From: VAXT01 sp035318925
GTDB taxonomy: Bacteria > Actinomycetota > Thermoleophilia > Gaiellales > Gaiellaceae
Direction: 5' to 3'
Assembly: GCA_035318925.1 (NCBI GenBank)
Contig: DATHDS010000034.1
Span: forward strand, 1-22,925
DNA length: 22,925 nucleotides
The translations under genes were made by a program, and so were the position numbers. Each line of letters opens with the position of its first letter. Positions within the stretch are counted from its first letter, which is position 1. The notes under the pieces are model-generated. The model worked only from the letters and a program-made list of their open reading frames with translations, had not been told where the DNA came from and searched no databases. Of this stretch, positions 14,374-21,517 are shown piece after piece.

Positions 14374-15150
14374 TCAGATGTCCTTGATGCTGCTGACGTA
14401 GTCCGCCTGGTAGGCGCGGATCTTTGCTCGTATCGTGGGTTGGATCTCCAACAGTGAGGAGCGATCGATCGAGAGCTTCGCGCTGTTCGCCTTGAAGGCG
14501 GCGTGCTCCGCCCTGAACTTGAAGAGGAGCACCTGGGTGATCGAGCTCTTCGCCTGGATCAGGCAGGCGAGCATCGAGACGTAGACGTCCGACTCTTCTC
14601 CGATCTCGGCGAGCCCGATCTGAAAGCGTCCGATCTCCGCTTGTTGGGATTCCCTGTTGAAGATCGTCAGCCAGGAGCTGTTGGGTGCCATCGCTTTGAG
14701 GGCATCGACCGCCGACTTGATGAGCGTCATCGCCGCAACCGAGGGGCCGAGCGCTGCCGTCAGGACCTCGATGATCTTCTCGTGTACTTCCATGGCGGCG
14801 CCGTCGGTGGTGTAGTCGTTCCAGCCACGCTCCTGGAGTATCCAGCCCACGCTCTGCAGGACGTCCTGGTAGATCGTGTACCACTTGGTCGGTGTCTCGG
14901 TAGAGGAGGAGCGCTTGTTCGCAACCAGCTGCGCGAGCAGCGCCGAGCCCGAGATCGCCTCGCGCGTCTCAGCGGTGACTCCTTGCGCGAACGAGAAGAG
15001 CCCCGAGCCGACGACCTGCGCCTGAGACCTCGCCGCGTCGAAGACCTCACTCGCCTCCGAGGCGGCGTCCTGCGCGAGCGGCCAGCGCGGAGTACCTGTC
15101 AGGTCGATCGACTGCACGAACTCGCGCGCGCGACTCGCGTCCTGGGCCAT
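14374..15150 (-). CDS. 258-aa protein of unknown function, divergent from a caspase-like gene
   Basis: The start is ATG 15150, with weak ribosome-site sequence. No signal peptide and no clear TM segment; the hydrophobic stretches (for example ALGPSVAAMTLIKSAVDALK near residue 135) look like buried helices. Conserved-looking features are KWYTIYQDVLQSVGWILQER (about 90-108), NSSWLTIFNRESQQAEIGRF (about 157-176) and QVLLFKFRAEHAAFK (about 206-220). The N-terminal 80 residues are Ala/Ser-rich and could be an amphipathic helical arm. I do not recognise a named family. Divergence from the protease across 114 bp, and the enclosure of both genes between tRNA remnants, suggest a functional pair; a substrate or partner of the caspase is inference. 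Confidence 0.75.
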   Translation of the reverse strand: MAQDASRAREFVQSIDLTGTPRWPLAQDAASEASEVFDAARSQAQVVGSGLFSFAQGVTAETREAISGSALLAQLVANKRSSSTETPTKWYTIYQDVLQSVGWILQERGWNDYTTDGAAMEVHEKIIEVLTAALGPSVAAMTLIKSAVDALKAMAPNSSWLTIFNRESQQAEIGRFQIGLAEIGEESDVYVSMLACLIQAKSSITQVLLFKFRAEHAAFKANSAKLSIDRSSLLEIQPTIRAKIRAYQADYVSSIKDI

Positions 15151-15264
15151 CTCGTGATCGAAGCAAACCGTGCCGCCCGTGTCTACTCGGATTGATGATT
15201 CTCGGCACGGAGGGGTCTAGAATCGGCGTTGGGATTCGAACAGCGGGTCGCACGGGAGGGATCG
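15151..15264. promoter_or_regulatory. divergent promoter region
   Basis: This 114-bp gap must hold the promoters of both the 258-aa gene (minus) and the caspase-like gene (plus). On the plus strand TAGAAT (15218-15223) is a -10 candidate; TTGATG at 15192-15197 is a -35 candidate, but the 20-bp spacer is long. GGGAGGG at 15254-15260 is the ribosome site of the protease gene. Confidence 0.35.
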
Positions 15265-17055
15265 ATGTCCTCGGGCAAGCGCATGGCGGCACTCGCCATC
15301 GGCGTCAGTGACGCGCCACCGCTCCCCTACCTCGGCGGAGCGGTGAACGGCGCCCGCGCCTTCCATCGCTGGGCCAAGGCGCTCGGGTACGACGCACGGC
15401 TCGTCACCGACGAAAAGAACCCGGTGACGGCGCTACGCCTGCGTCGGACGCTTGAACGGTTGCTCGCGAAGGGCGGATCGGGAACGCACAGGCTCCTGAT
15501 CTACTTCGCCGGCCACGGTCTGATCCGGGAGGCGGAGGAGGGGCTCTGGCTGCTGTCTGATTGGAACCACGAGCTTCGCGCCGTTGCCGTCGAAGCCCTC
15601 AGGCGCCGCCTTTACCTCTACCAAGTCGATCAGGTCGCGATCTTCGCCGACGCCTGTCGCTCCTTGCCTCCCGACATCGAGGCTGCCGACCTGACGCCCG
15701 ACGCCGTTCTCGGCAGGGGGCCGGGGCCTCGGTCGTCCGTCGTGGCTGTCGACAAGTTCGTCGCCGCACAGGATGGGACGCGGACGTTCATGATTCCCGG
15801 TTCGACCCCTGAGGACGATCGATGCCTGTTCTCCGGCGTGCTGCTCGAGGGGCTCTGGGGAACGAAGGCCGGTGCGTTCTCAACGGCCTTGCAGAACAAG
15901 GTGACGAGCCGGAGCCTGGGCACATACCTCCAGACCGAGGTACCGCGCGTCGCCCGAACGTACCGCTGCACCCTCGTGCCGACGATCAGCCCGACGTTTC
16001 CCGAAGGCGACGACGTCTACTTCGGCGACGGCCCGCCCGCGAAGCCGCCTACCTTTCCCGACTGGCCGCCTGCTGCGGCATTGACGACGCAAGGTCCGAC
16101 CGGAGCCCCTGCCAGACGAGCCGTTGCTCCGCGCGCACGCCCGGCGCCGCGCGCGGTCAAAGCGTCCGCCAAGCCCCTCGAGCAGAAACTCAAGCGCCAG
16201 AAACGGCCCCAAAGATTCGAGACCGGATCGGGGTTCGCGATCGACGGCGAAAAGGTGAAAGCGGTTTGGACAAGCCGCGACGTGATCGCGGGGGCACCGC
16301 AGCGGCCTGACTGGTGGCACATCGGCTCGCGGTCGAGAAACGACCTCCGGCTCGAGAAGCCTGTGCCTGTGCTGATCGAGCTCGCGAGCGGCCGGTTCGC
16401 GGCTGCCACGGCGCTCCCCGAGTTCGTTGCTTCGCTTGTTGTGGGGCCACGCGGGGTGTCAGGGCTCGTCTATCGAGCGATCTATGGCCGACCCGAGGAT
16501 GCGACGGCGACAGAACGAGCTCTCGGCCAGATGGAGCGAGGCGCCCTCCGGGCGGACGCGGCAACGGACCTGGCGATCGCGCTGCGACAGGGAAAACATG
16601 CGGATCCCGTGCGCGGAGTGATCAGTGCCTATCTCTACGACTCGATCGGTGACGTGGACAACATCCGTCGCATGGCGTTCTTCTACCTGCAGCGCCGCCA
16701 GCCGATTCCCTACGACATCGCGCTCCTGGCCCAACTCAAGGGAGGGCGCCTGCGTGATGGGGGCCTCTGGGCGACGGTCCCTGCGGTGCGACGGGGGACG
16801 CCACGGACAGAGGGCGAGGACAGATTCAGGTGGACGTACTCGGCCACGGCTCGTGCGAAAGGGCCTGTAGGCGGCCTCTGGCCCTGCCTTCGTCAGGGTT
16901 GGTCGCTACTCGACGATCCAGCCCCCGACGGGTCGACGCTCGTCTTGCCAGGCCTGATCGAGTTGACCAATCGGTTGACCTCTGCGCGTTTCACGACGCT
17001 CGACAAGGCAGGAGGGCTTCAGCTGATCCGGTTGTTCGAGCTGATCCGGCACTAG
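15265..17055 (+). CDS. caspase-fold (C14-like) protease with large C-terminal domain, 596 aa
   Basis: The N-terminal domain (about 1-265) is a caspase/metacaspase fold. AALAIGVSDAPPLPYLGGAV opens it, the catalytic His84 is in LLIYFAGHGLI, and the catalytic Cys131 is in QVAIFADACRS; both lie after hydrophobic strands, as the family requires. Residues about 270-330 are a Pro/Arg/Lys-rich linker. Residues about 330-596 form a second domain (FETGSGFAIDGEKVKAVWTS, then PDWWHIGSRSRNDLRLEKP, then helical parts) that I do not recognise; it may sense or recruit the target. The start ATG 15265 follows GGGAGGG; the frame is open to 15229 but without a ribosome site. Prokaryotic caspase-like proteases are often defence effectors. 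A hairpin terminator follows the stop by 2 bp. Confidence 0.85.
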   Translation: MSSGKRMAALAIGVSDAPPLPYLGGAVNGARAFHRWAKALGYDARLVTDEKNPVTALRLRRTLERLLAKGGSGTHRLLIYFAGHGLIREAEEGLWLLSDWNHELRAVAVEALRRRLYLYQVDQVAIFADACRSLPPDIEAADLTPDAVLGRGPGPRSSVVAVDKFVAAQDGTRTFMIPGSTPEDDRCLFSGVLLEGLWGTKAGAFSTALQNKVTSRSLGTYLQTEVPRVARTYRCTLVPTISPTFPEGDDVYFGDGPPAKPPTFPDWPPAAALTTQGPTGAPARRAVAPRARPAPRAVKASAKPLEQKLKRQKRPQRFETGSGFAIDGEKVKAVWTSRDVIAGAPQRPDWWHIGSRSRNDLRLEKPVPVLIELASGRFAAATALPEFVASLVVGPRGVSGLVYRAIYGRPEDATATERALGQMERGALRADAATDLAIALRQGKHADPVRGVISAYLYDSIGDVDNIRRMAFFYLQRRQPIPYDIALLAQLKGGRLRDGGLWATVPAVRRGTPRTEGEDRFRWTYSATARAKGPVGGLWPCLRQGWSLLDDPAPDGSTLVLPGLIELTNRLTSARFTTLDKAGGLQLIRLFELIRH

Positions 17056-17057
17056 GG

Positions 17058-17078
17058 GAGCTCCCTTCTGAGGAGCTC
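17058..17078 (+). terminator. hairpin terminator after the caspase-like gene
   Basis: GAGCTCC-CTTCTGA-GGAGCTC is a perfect 7-bp stem, extendable by G-T and G-C pairs, starting 3 bases after the stop and followed by TTCC. The T-tract is short. It also lies 4 bases from the end of the tRNA-Val remnant on the other strand, so it may have belonged to either gene. Confidence 0.5.
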
Positions 17079-17082
17079 TTCC

Positions 17083-17134
17083 AGTGGGCGGTGAGAGGCT
17101 CGAACTTCCCGACCCCGCTGCGTGTAAAGCGGGC
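17083..17134 (-). other. 3' part of tRNA-Val (TAC), probable attachment-site scar
   Basis: Read on the minus strand: GCCCGCTTTACACGCAGCGG (anticodon TAC region), GGTCGGGAAGTTCGAGCCTC (variable loop and T-arm), TCACCGCCCA (3' acceptor strand with A). This is the 3' two thirds of a tRNA-Val. The T-stem (GGAAG/CTCTC) has a mismatch and the anticodon stem is imperfect, and no GGGCGGT 5' acceptor strand is found upstream, so it is not a functional tRNA. It looks like an old att duplicate. Confidence 0.55.
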
Positions 17135-17589
17135 GGTCCGCGAAGCGGGTTCAGGTGGACGGCTCTAGTCCGTGGGGTGCTTGCCCATCACCCCTTCTGT
17201 ATGACCCTAGAGCGGAAACCGTTTAGCTAAGCGAGACGCGGCGTCTTTCTGCTACCTCAGGGACCTGTACCAACCTGGCGCACGTTCACCTCGCGAGTGT
17301 GCATCAACTAGGCGGACTTCAGAGGGTCGGGGTTCTCGACGACGCGCTGAGGCTGCTTGAGATCAAGGCCGTGCTGCAGTCGTACAGGATAAGATGTTTG
17401 CTATATGGCAGGGAGCTGCTGCGGCCGCTGGCCCTGCGACAGGTGCGTTCGCGCCGCTCGGTCGCTCGACCAAGCCGTATTCGGCTTCAGGCAACAGAAA
17501 AGCGCCTAGTCAATCTGTCGCTCGGGAACGTCGCCCGCGCGGGTGCTGGCGACGCGCGTAGGGCGTCTCGTTACGCTCCGCCGGCGCCT
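17135..17589. other. stretch without a gene I can support
   Basis: Frames are open on both strands but Arg/Ala-rich, with no domain. A short plus frame from ATG 17395 (MFAIWQGAAAAAGPATGAFA) looks like a chance frame. No hairpin terminator or promoter stands out. Confidence 0.4.
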
Positions 17590-17671
17590 GTCGCCTTCTG
17601 CGGGAACCGCGACGCGTGCGGCACCCGGGCAGCAACAGCTCATTTCGGCCAAAGCGGACCAGTCGAATGGG
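17590..17671 (-). repeat. dispersed repeat R1, copy 2
   Basis: Inverted copy of 7261-7344; the core reads CCCGGGCAGCAACAGCTC on the plus strand. It directly follows, in minus-strand sense, the end of the HREGGP-repeat remnant. Confidence 0.7.
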
Positions 17672-17674
17672 CTG

Positions 17675-17820
17675 AGGTCACTGCCCTTCAGCCACCAGTC
17701 GCGCTGCCGTCGGCTGTACTCGACTGTCGGCCCGCCCTCGCGGTGCAGCTGGCAGTTCAGGCCCCACTCGTGCGTCCCGTCCGCCGTGCTCGACCACCGG
17801 CCCGTCCTCGCGACGCCAGA
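17675..17820 (-). pseudogene. frameshifted remnant of an HREDGP-repeat protein
   Basis: On the minus strand one frame reads WRREDGPVVEHGG and, after a one-base frame change, continues DGTHEWGLNCQLHREGGPTV, then EYSRRQRDWWLKG. This is the periodic W-x-x-NG-x-x-HREDGPA-x-EY-x-DG pattern of MORN-like repeat proteins of unknown role. The frame change and the absence of any N-terminal part (the 846-aa gene begins on the other strand at 17829) mark it as a truncated pseudogene. Confidence 0.5.
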
Positions 17821-17828
17821 ATCCCGGT

Positions 17829-20369
17829 GTGGCAGGCGCTGACATCTGGACGCGAATGCGTCGGCAGGCCCGGCGCGTGGCGCTCTACGCGAGGTTCGTC
17901 GTGCGCCGACTCGCGAAGACGCTTCGCTATCGGCTGCGCTTCCAGCGCGACGAGTACCCGTCCGTCCACGCACTCCCTCCGCTCGTCGAGGAGCCCGCGC
18001 CCCTCTTCCCAGCGGCCCAGGTTGCCGTCGGGCGCGCCCTGGGCCGGGCCTACCTCTGGTTCGATCGCGCCCGCGAGCACGTCCGGATCGAGCGCAGCCG
18101 TGTCGGCGACCGCTTCGGCGGGCCGCGTCTGACGGCCGTCCTCGTCCGCCGCCAGGTCGGCCTTCTCCTTATCGTCCTGGCGCTGATCGTCGGCGGCCTC
18201 GCGGCCGACGTCTTGACCACTCGCTACGGCCGCCACCTCGCGTCAGTGCCCGGCGGCGAGTTCGCCGCCCGCCACCTGAACGGCCCGAGCGCAGGGACGC
18301 TCGCCAGCACGCTGACCGCGACCGCGACTGCGACCGGCGCAGTGCTCGGCCTGGTGCTGACGATCTCCTTGATCACCTTCCAGACAACGGCGTCGCGCTA
18401 CCGCAGCGACCGCATCGTCGCCTTCCTCGTCCGCGAGCAGGTCGGGTCGGTCGTGGTCCGGCTGCTCGCGGCCGGCTTCCTCTTCTCGCTCTGGCTGCTC
18501 TTCCTCCGCGACGTCGTCAGCGGCTACCCGCCCTACGTCTCGACCGCACTGGCCGTCGCGGTCGCGACCGCCGGCATCGGCAGCCTGATCGTATACCGCC
18601 AGCATGCGCTGCTCGGGCTGGCCCCGGCCAACGTCTTCCTTGCGCTCGAGCGCGAGCTGCGCCGCGAGCTCTCGGGGCTGACGAGGAAGCGGCCCGGCCG
18701 CTCGGTCGAGGCCCACGCGCGCCGGACGAGCGAGAGCGACCTCGAGATCGCCAAGGATCTGCTGGCGACGCTGTCCCGCGAGAGCGACTGGCGGGGAGCC
18801 GCCGCTGGCATCGCCATGCTCGGGCGACTGATCGACGTCTACGTCCCGTTCAAGCGGCGCCTGCCGGAGCGCAGCCAGTGGTTCCGGCCGATGCCGGTCA
18901 GGCTCGGCGCCGACGCCTATGAGATCACGCTCAACTTCGCCCGCCTCGGACGCCTGCCGCCGATGGATATCCGCCCCGAGCGGGACTGGCTCGAGCGCGA
19001 GATCTACGAGGCGGCGGCGCAGGTGCCGCTCTTGGGGCTCGCCGAGTCGGGCCTGAGCGAGGCGGTCTTCAACCTGCACGGGCACGCCCTGCAGCTCGCC
19101 TGGCGGGCGCAGGAGTTCGAGGTGCTCGATCGCGCGCTCGAGGCCGCCGAGTCGCTGGCGACCGCGCCGGCGATCGTCTCCTCGACCTCGCGCGGGTTCC
19201 TCGAGCTGCCGTGGGTCGCGGTCTACGAGTTCGCCCACGGGCTTGCTCCCTCTGTCGAGAAGATCGTCGCCACGCAGCCGTGGGAGCGCGACAAGACACG
19301 CAGCCTGCCACGAGCGGCGCGCGAGCTCGCCGACGAGCTCGGTCGCAAGATCCGCAAGGAGATCGCCATCACCGGCCACGTCGTGACGCCGGAGCCGGCG
19401 ATGATCGCCGAGCTCCGGCCGCGCTGGGAGCAGCTCGGAGCAGAGAAGCAGGCGCACTATCTGGCGCGGGCGCTGGCGCTCGCGACCACGCATCTCCACG
19501 CCGTCGTCGAGGCCGACGCGACGACGCAGGCGGCGACGGCCGCCGAGCTGTGCGTGCGGACGATCGTGCTGGCGTTCGCCGAGGGCGCGAGGCCGGCCGT
19601 TGCGCTCGACCCGCTCCGCGGCGACCTGGTCGACGCCTACCGGCTCGCGCCGACGGCGACCGAGCGGACGCAGCTCCGCGAGGAGGGGGTCTGGGTCGCG
19701 CTGCGCACGCTCGCCGAGCGCGGCGAGCTCGAGCTGGCCGGCGACCTGCTCGAGGTGGCGCTGGCGATGGATCTGTTCGAGCAGGTGACCGTGGCCAGCG
19801 CTGCCGGGGCGACCGGTCCGACCGCCGCCGGAAGCGGTGGCGAGCCCGCGCCTGCCGGCAGTGCTGGTGAAGGGGCTGCGGCCGGAGGTGCCGCTGCTAG
19901 CGGCTCCGCCACCGCGAGCGCAGATACCACAGCGGCGCTCCGTCGGTTCGAGCTGTTGCTCCAGTTCGCCTACGTCTACGGCTGGGCCGAGTACCACCAA
20001 GCCGCCGGCGTCGTCGAGCGCATCGCCCCGGTCGTCTCGGCTCTGTTCGACCTCGAGGGGCTGCTGCCGCTGCTCGACCAGAGCCCCTCGGTCCTCACGT
20101 GGCCGTTCATGAGCGGCGTCAAGCACCGCACCTGGTTCCAGCCGCTCAGGACGGCGATCTACGAGCTGCCGGAGATCTACGTCCAGGAGCCGGGCGCGTT
20201 CGGCTACGGCGTCGCCCGCGACCATCCCTCGCCGCTGATCCGTCAGTGGGCCGCCTACGACGACATCGACGAGGTCGTCAAGGCAATGGTCGAGGACGTC
20301 GTCCGCTTCAACGTCCGCCGTCGGCTCGTCGAGCTGATCGAGCAGCGGATCATGGAGCTCGGCGGATGA
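17829..20369 (+). CDS. four-TM DUF2254-like membrane protein with large cytosolic domain, 846 aa
   Basis: After a basic N-terminus (residues 1-100) come predicted TM segments near 109-129, 164-186, 204-227 and 236-256. The stretch TATATGAVLGLVLTISLITF followed by QTTASRYRSDRIVAFLVREQ resembles the DUF2254 membrane core. Residues about 260-655 and 699-846 are helical, charged and probably cytosolic, possibly of repeated-helix type. They are separated by a Gly/Ala/Ser low-complexity linker at about 656-698. Start GTG 17829 has no clear ribosome site; ATG 17856 in the same frame is possible. The stop overlaps the next ATG (ATGA), so the two genes are coupled. Function unknown. An equally long antisense frame exists only because of the GC bias. 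Confidence 0.8.
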   Translation: MAGADIWTRMRRQARRVALYARFVVRRLAKTLRYRLRFQRDEYPSVHALPPLVEEPAPLFPAAQVAVGRALGRAYLWFDRAREHVRIERSRVGDRFGGPRLTAVLVRRQVGLLLIVLALIVGGLAADVLTTRYGRHLASVPGGEFAARHLNGPSAGTLASTLTATATATGAVLGLVLTISLITFQTTASRYRSDRIVAFLVREQVGSVVVRLLAAGFLFSLWLLFLRDVVSGYPPYVSTALAVAVATAGIGSLIVYRQHALLGLAPANVFLALERELRRELSGLTRKRPGRSVEAHARRTSESDLEIAKDLLATLSRESDWRGAAAGIAMLGRLIDVYVPFKRRLPERSQWFRPMPVRLGADAYEITLNFARLGRLPPMDIRPERDWLEREIYEAAAQVPLLGLAESGLSEAVFNLHGHALQLAWRAQEFEVLDRALEAAESLATAPAIVSSTSRGFLELPWVAVYEFAHGLAPSVEKIVATQPWERDKTRSLPRAARELADELGRKIRKEIAITGHVVTPEPAMIAELRPRWEQLGAEKQAHYLARALALATTHLHAVVEADATTQAATAAELCVRTIVLAFAEGARPAVALDPLRGDLVDAYRLAPTATERTQLREEGVWVALRTLAERGELELAGDLLEVALAMDLFEQVTVASAAGATGPTAAGSGGEPAPAGSAGEGAAAGGAAASGSATASADTTAALRRFELLLQFAYVYGWAEYHQAAGVVERIAPVVSALFDLEGLLPLLDQSPSVLTWPFMSGVKHRTWFQPLRTAIYELPEIYVQEPGAFGYGVARDHPSPLIRQWAAYDDIDEVVKAMVEDVVRFNVRRRLVELIEQRIMELGG

Positions 20370-21394
20370 GGCGGCGAGCCAAGGCCGAGGCCGGCTACTT
20401 CGGCGCCGATCCCTTTGCCGAGTTCGCGCTCGGCCTCCGCTACGACGCCGCCGAGAGCTTCGCGGCCTCGCGCACCCACACCGCCGCCGAGACGTTCCGC
20501 TTCGCCGTCATCCCGACGCTCGACGGCATCGACGCCTTCGGCGACGACGCCGAGGCGGTGAGGCATGTCCGCGAGCGCGCGCTTGACCGTTGGGGCCGGC
20601 GAGACTTCTGGGGCAACGCCCTCGGCGTCGAGCACGCGCTGCAATGGTGCGTCGGTCAGCTGATCGACAACGGCCGCTGCTACTTGCGCGTCCAGTACGC
20701 CGGCGAGAAGCGGGTGCTCGCCGAGCGCATCGATTTCCTCGCGCCGGAGACCGTGGCCAAGCGACGTACCCGGGACGGCGTCGTCTTCGAGCAGTACGTG
20801 AGCAAGCATGCCTTCGTCGGCGCGGCCGAGCAGTGGCGCGAGTTCGAGCCTCCGGAGATCGTCGAGATGCACTGGCCGCTCGACGAGCCCGGCGGTCGGA
20901 GGACGCCGGCGCAAGCGGCGCTCCGTGCCGGACGCCGGGTCGAGCGGCTGTGGGCGCGGACCCATTACGGGCTGCGCGCAGGAGCCAGCCCCGACGACGC
21001 GCTGCTGCCGCTGGTTCGCGCCCGCACAGGTGCCTACCAGGACGCGCTTGAGCAGGTCGAGAACGCCGAGGACCGCGTCTCGGACGTCCTCTTCGACGTC
21101 CCGTTGCGCAACGTGACCGAGTTCTTCCAGCTCGTGCGCCTCTGCCGCCAGCGCGAGGCGGCCGCTGCCGTGCGTGCCTACCTCCTCACCTGCCTCAACG
21201 AGCAGTGGCTGGCGAGATGGTGCGCGATGAACGGTTGGGGACTGGTCGAGCTCCGCTTCCGCGCGCAGCTCTTCACCGAGCAGGATTGGCGCGAGCTGCG
21301 AGCCGACTTCCTCGCCGGGCGCGCGAGCGTCGAGGACGTCGGGGCGGCGTTCGAGATCGAGCGGGAAGAGCTGAAACGGAACGAGGGCGAGTAG
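20366..21394 (+). CDS. 342-aa unknown protein coupled to the membrane protein
   Basis: ATG 20366 overlaps the TGA of the upstream gene by four bases, so it is translated with it. The protein is soluble and charged. Notable segments are DFWGNALGVEHALQWCVGQL (about 78-97), a beta-rich part CYLRVQYAGEKRVLAERIDF, a long helical region (about 190-250, possibly coiled coil; YQDALEQVENAEDRVSDVLF) and LTCLNEQWLARWCAMNGWGL near 290. The middle loosely recalls phage portal proteins, but not enough for an assignment. The stop is followed by a 46-bp folded terminator-like element shared with the convergent gene. It probably acts with the four-TM protein as a two-gene module. Confidence 0.75.
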   Translation: MRRRAKAEAGYFGADPFAEFALGLRYDAAESFAASRTHTAAETFRFAVIPTLDGIDAFGDDAEAVRHVRERALDRWGRRDFWGNALGVEHALQWCVGQLIDNGRCYLRVQYAGEKRVLAERIDFLAPETVAKRRTRDGVVFEQYVSKHAFVGAAEQWREFEPPEIVEMHWPLDEPGGRRTPAQAALRAGRRVERLWARTHYGLRAGASPDDALLPLVRARTGAYQDALEQVENAEDRVSDVLFDVPLRNVTEFFQLVRLCRQREAAAAVRAYLLTCLNEQWLARWCAMNGWGLVELRFRAQLFTEQDWRELRADFLAGRASVEDVGAAFEIEREELKRNEGE

Positions 21395-21440
21395 GCGAGC
21401 CGCGCATGGTGCGCGGACGGTATCGCCGTCGGTGGCTCGC
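21395..21440. terminator. three-way-junction terminator-like element between convergent genes
   Basis: An outer stem GCGAGCC (21395-21401) pairs with GGCTCGC (21434-21440). Inside are two hairpins, GCGCA-TGG-TGCGC and ACGG-TATCG-CCGT. It begins right after the stop of the 342-aa gene (21394) and ends five bases before a minus-strand stop at 21446-21448, so it fits a bidirectional end structure. No T-tract is present. Confidence 0.5.
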
Positions 21441-21445
21441 GCCGC

Positions 21446-21517
21446 TCACGACGGCGCGCGGAGTCGCAGGAGGTCGTCGCGTATGTAGCGCTCGTAGGCC
21501 TCGCGCGTTACCCAACC
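21446..21517 (-). other. in-frame continuation of the nuclease-like gene after a TAG
   Basis: After the TAG at 21518-21520 the same frame continues with GWVTREAYERYIRDD followed by LLRLRAPS and then TGA (21446-21448). The composition and amphipathic helix pattern are those of real coding sequence. This is probably the natural C-terminus, cut off by a nonsense change or reached by readthrough. Confidence 0.5.

Noticed and set aside
18243..20225. 660-codon open frame on the minus strand
   Set aside because: It is fully antisense to the four-TM protein gene, is rich in Arg, Ala, Gly and Leu with no domain, and arises from GC-biased third positions.
20366..21394. Phage portal protein
   Set aside because: Only loose resemblance in the CYLRVQY to EIVEMHW region; no terminase, capsid or other phage gene nearby.
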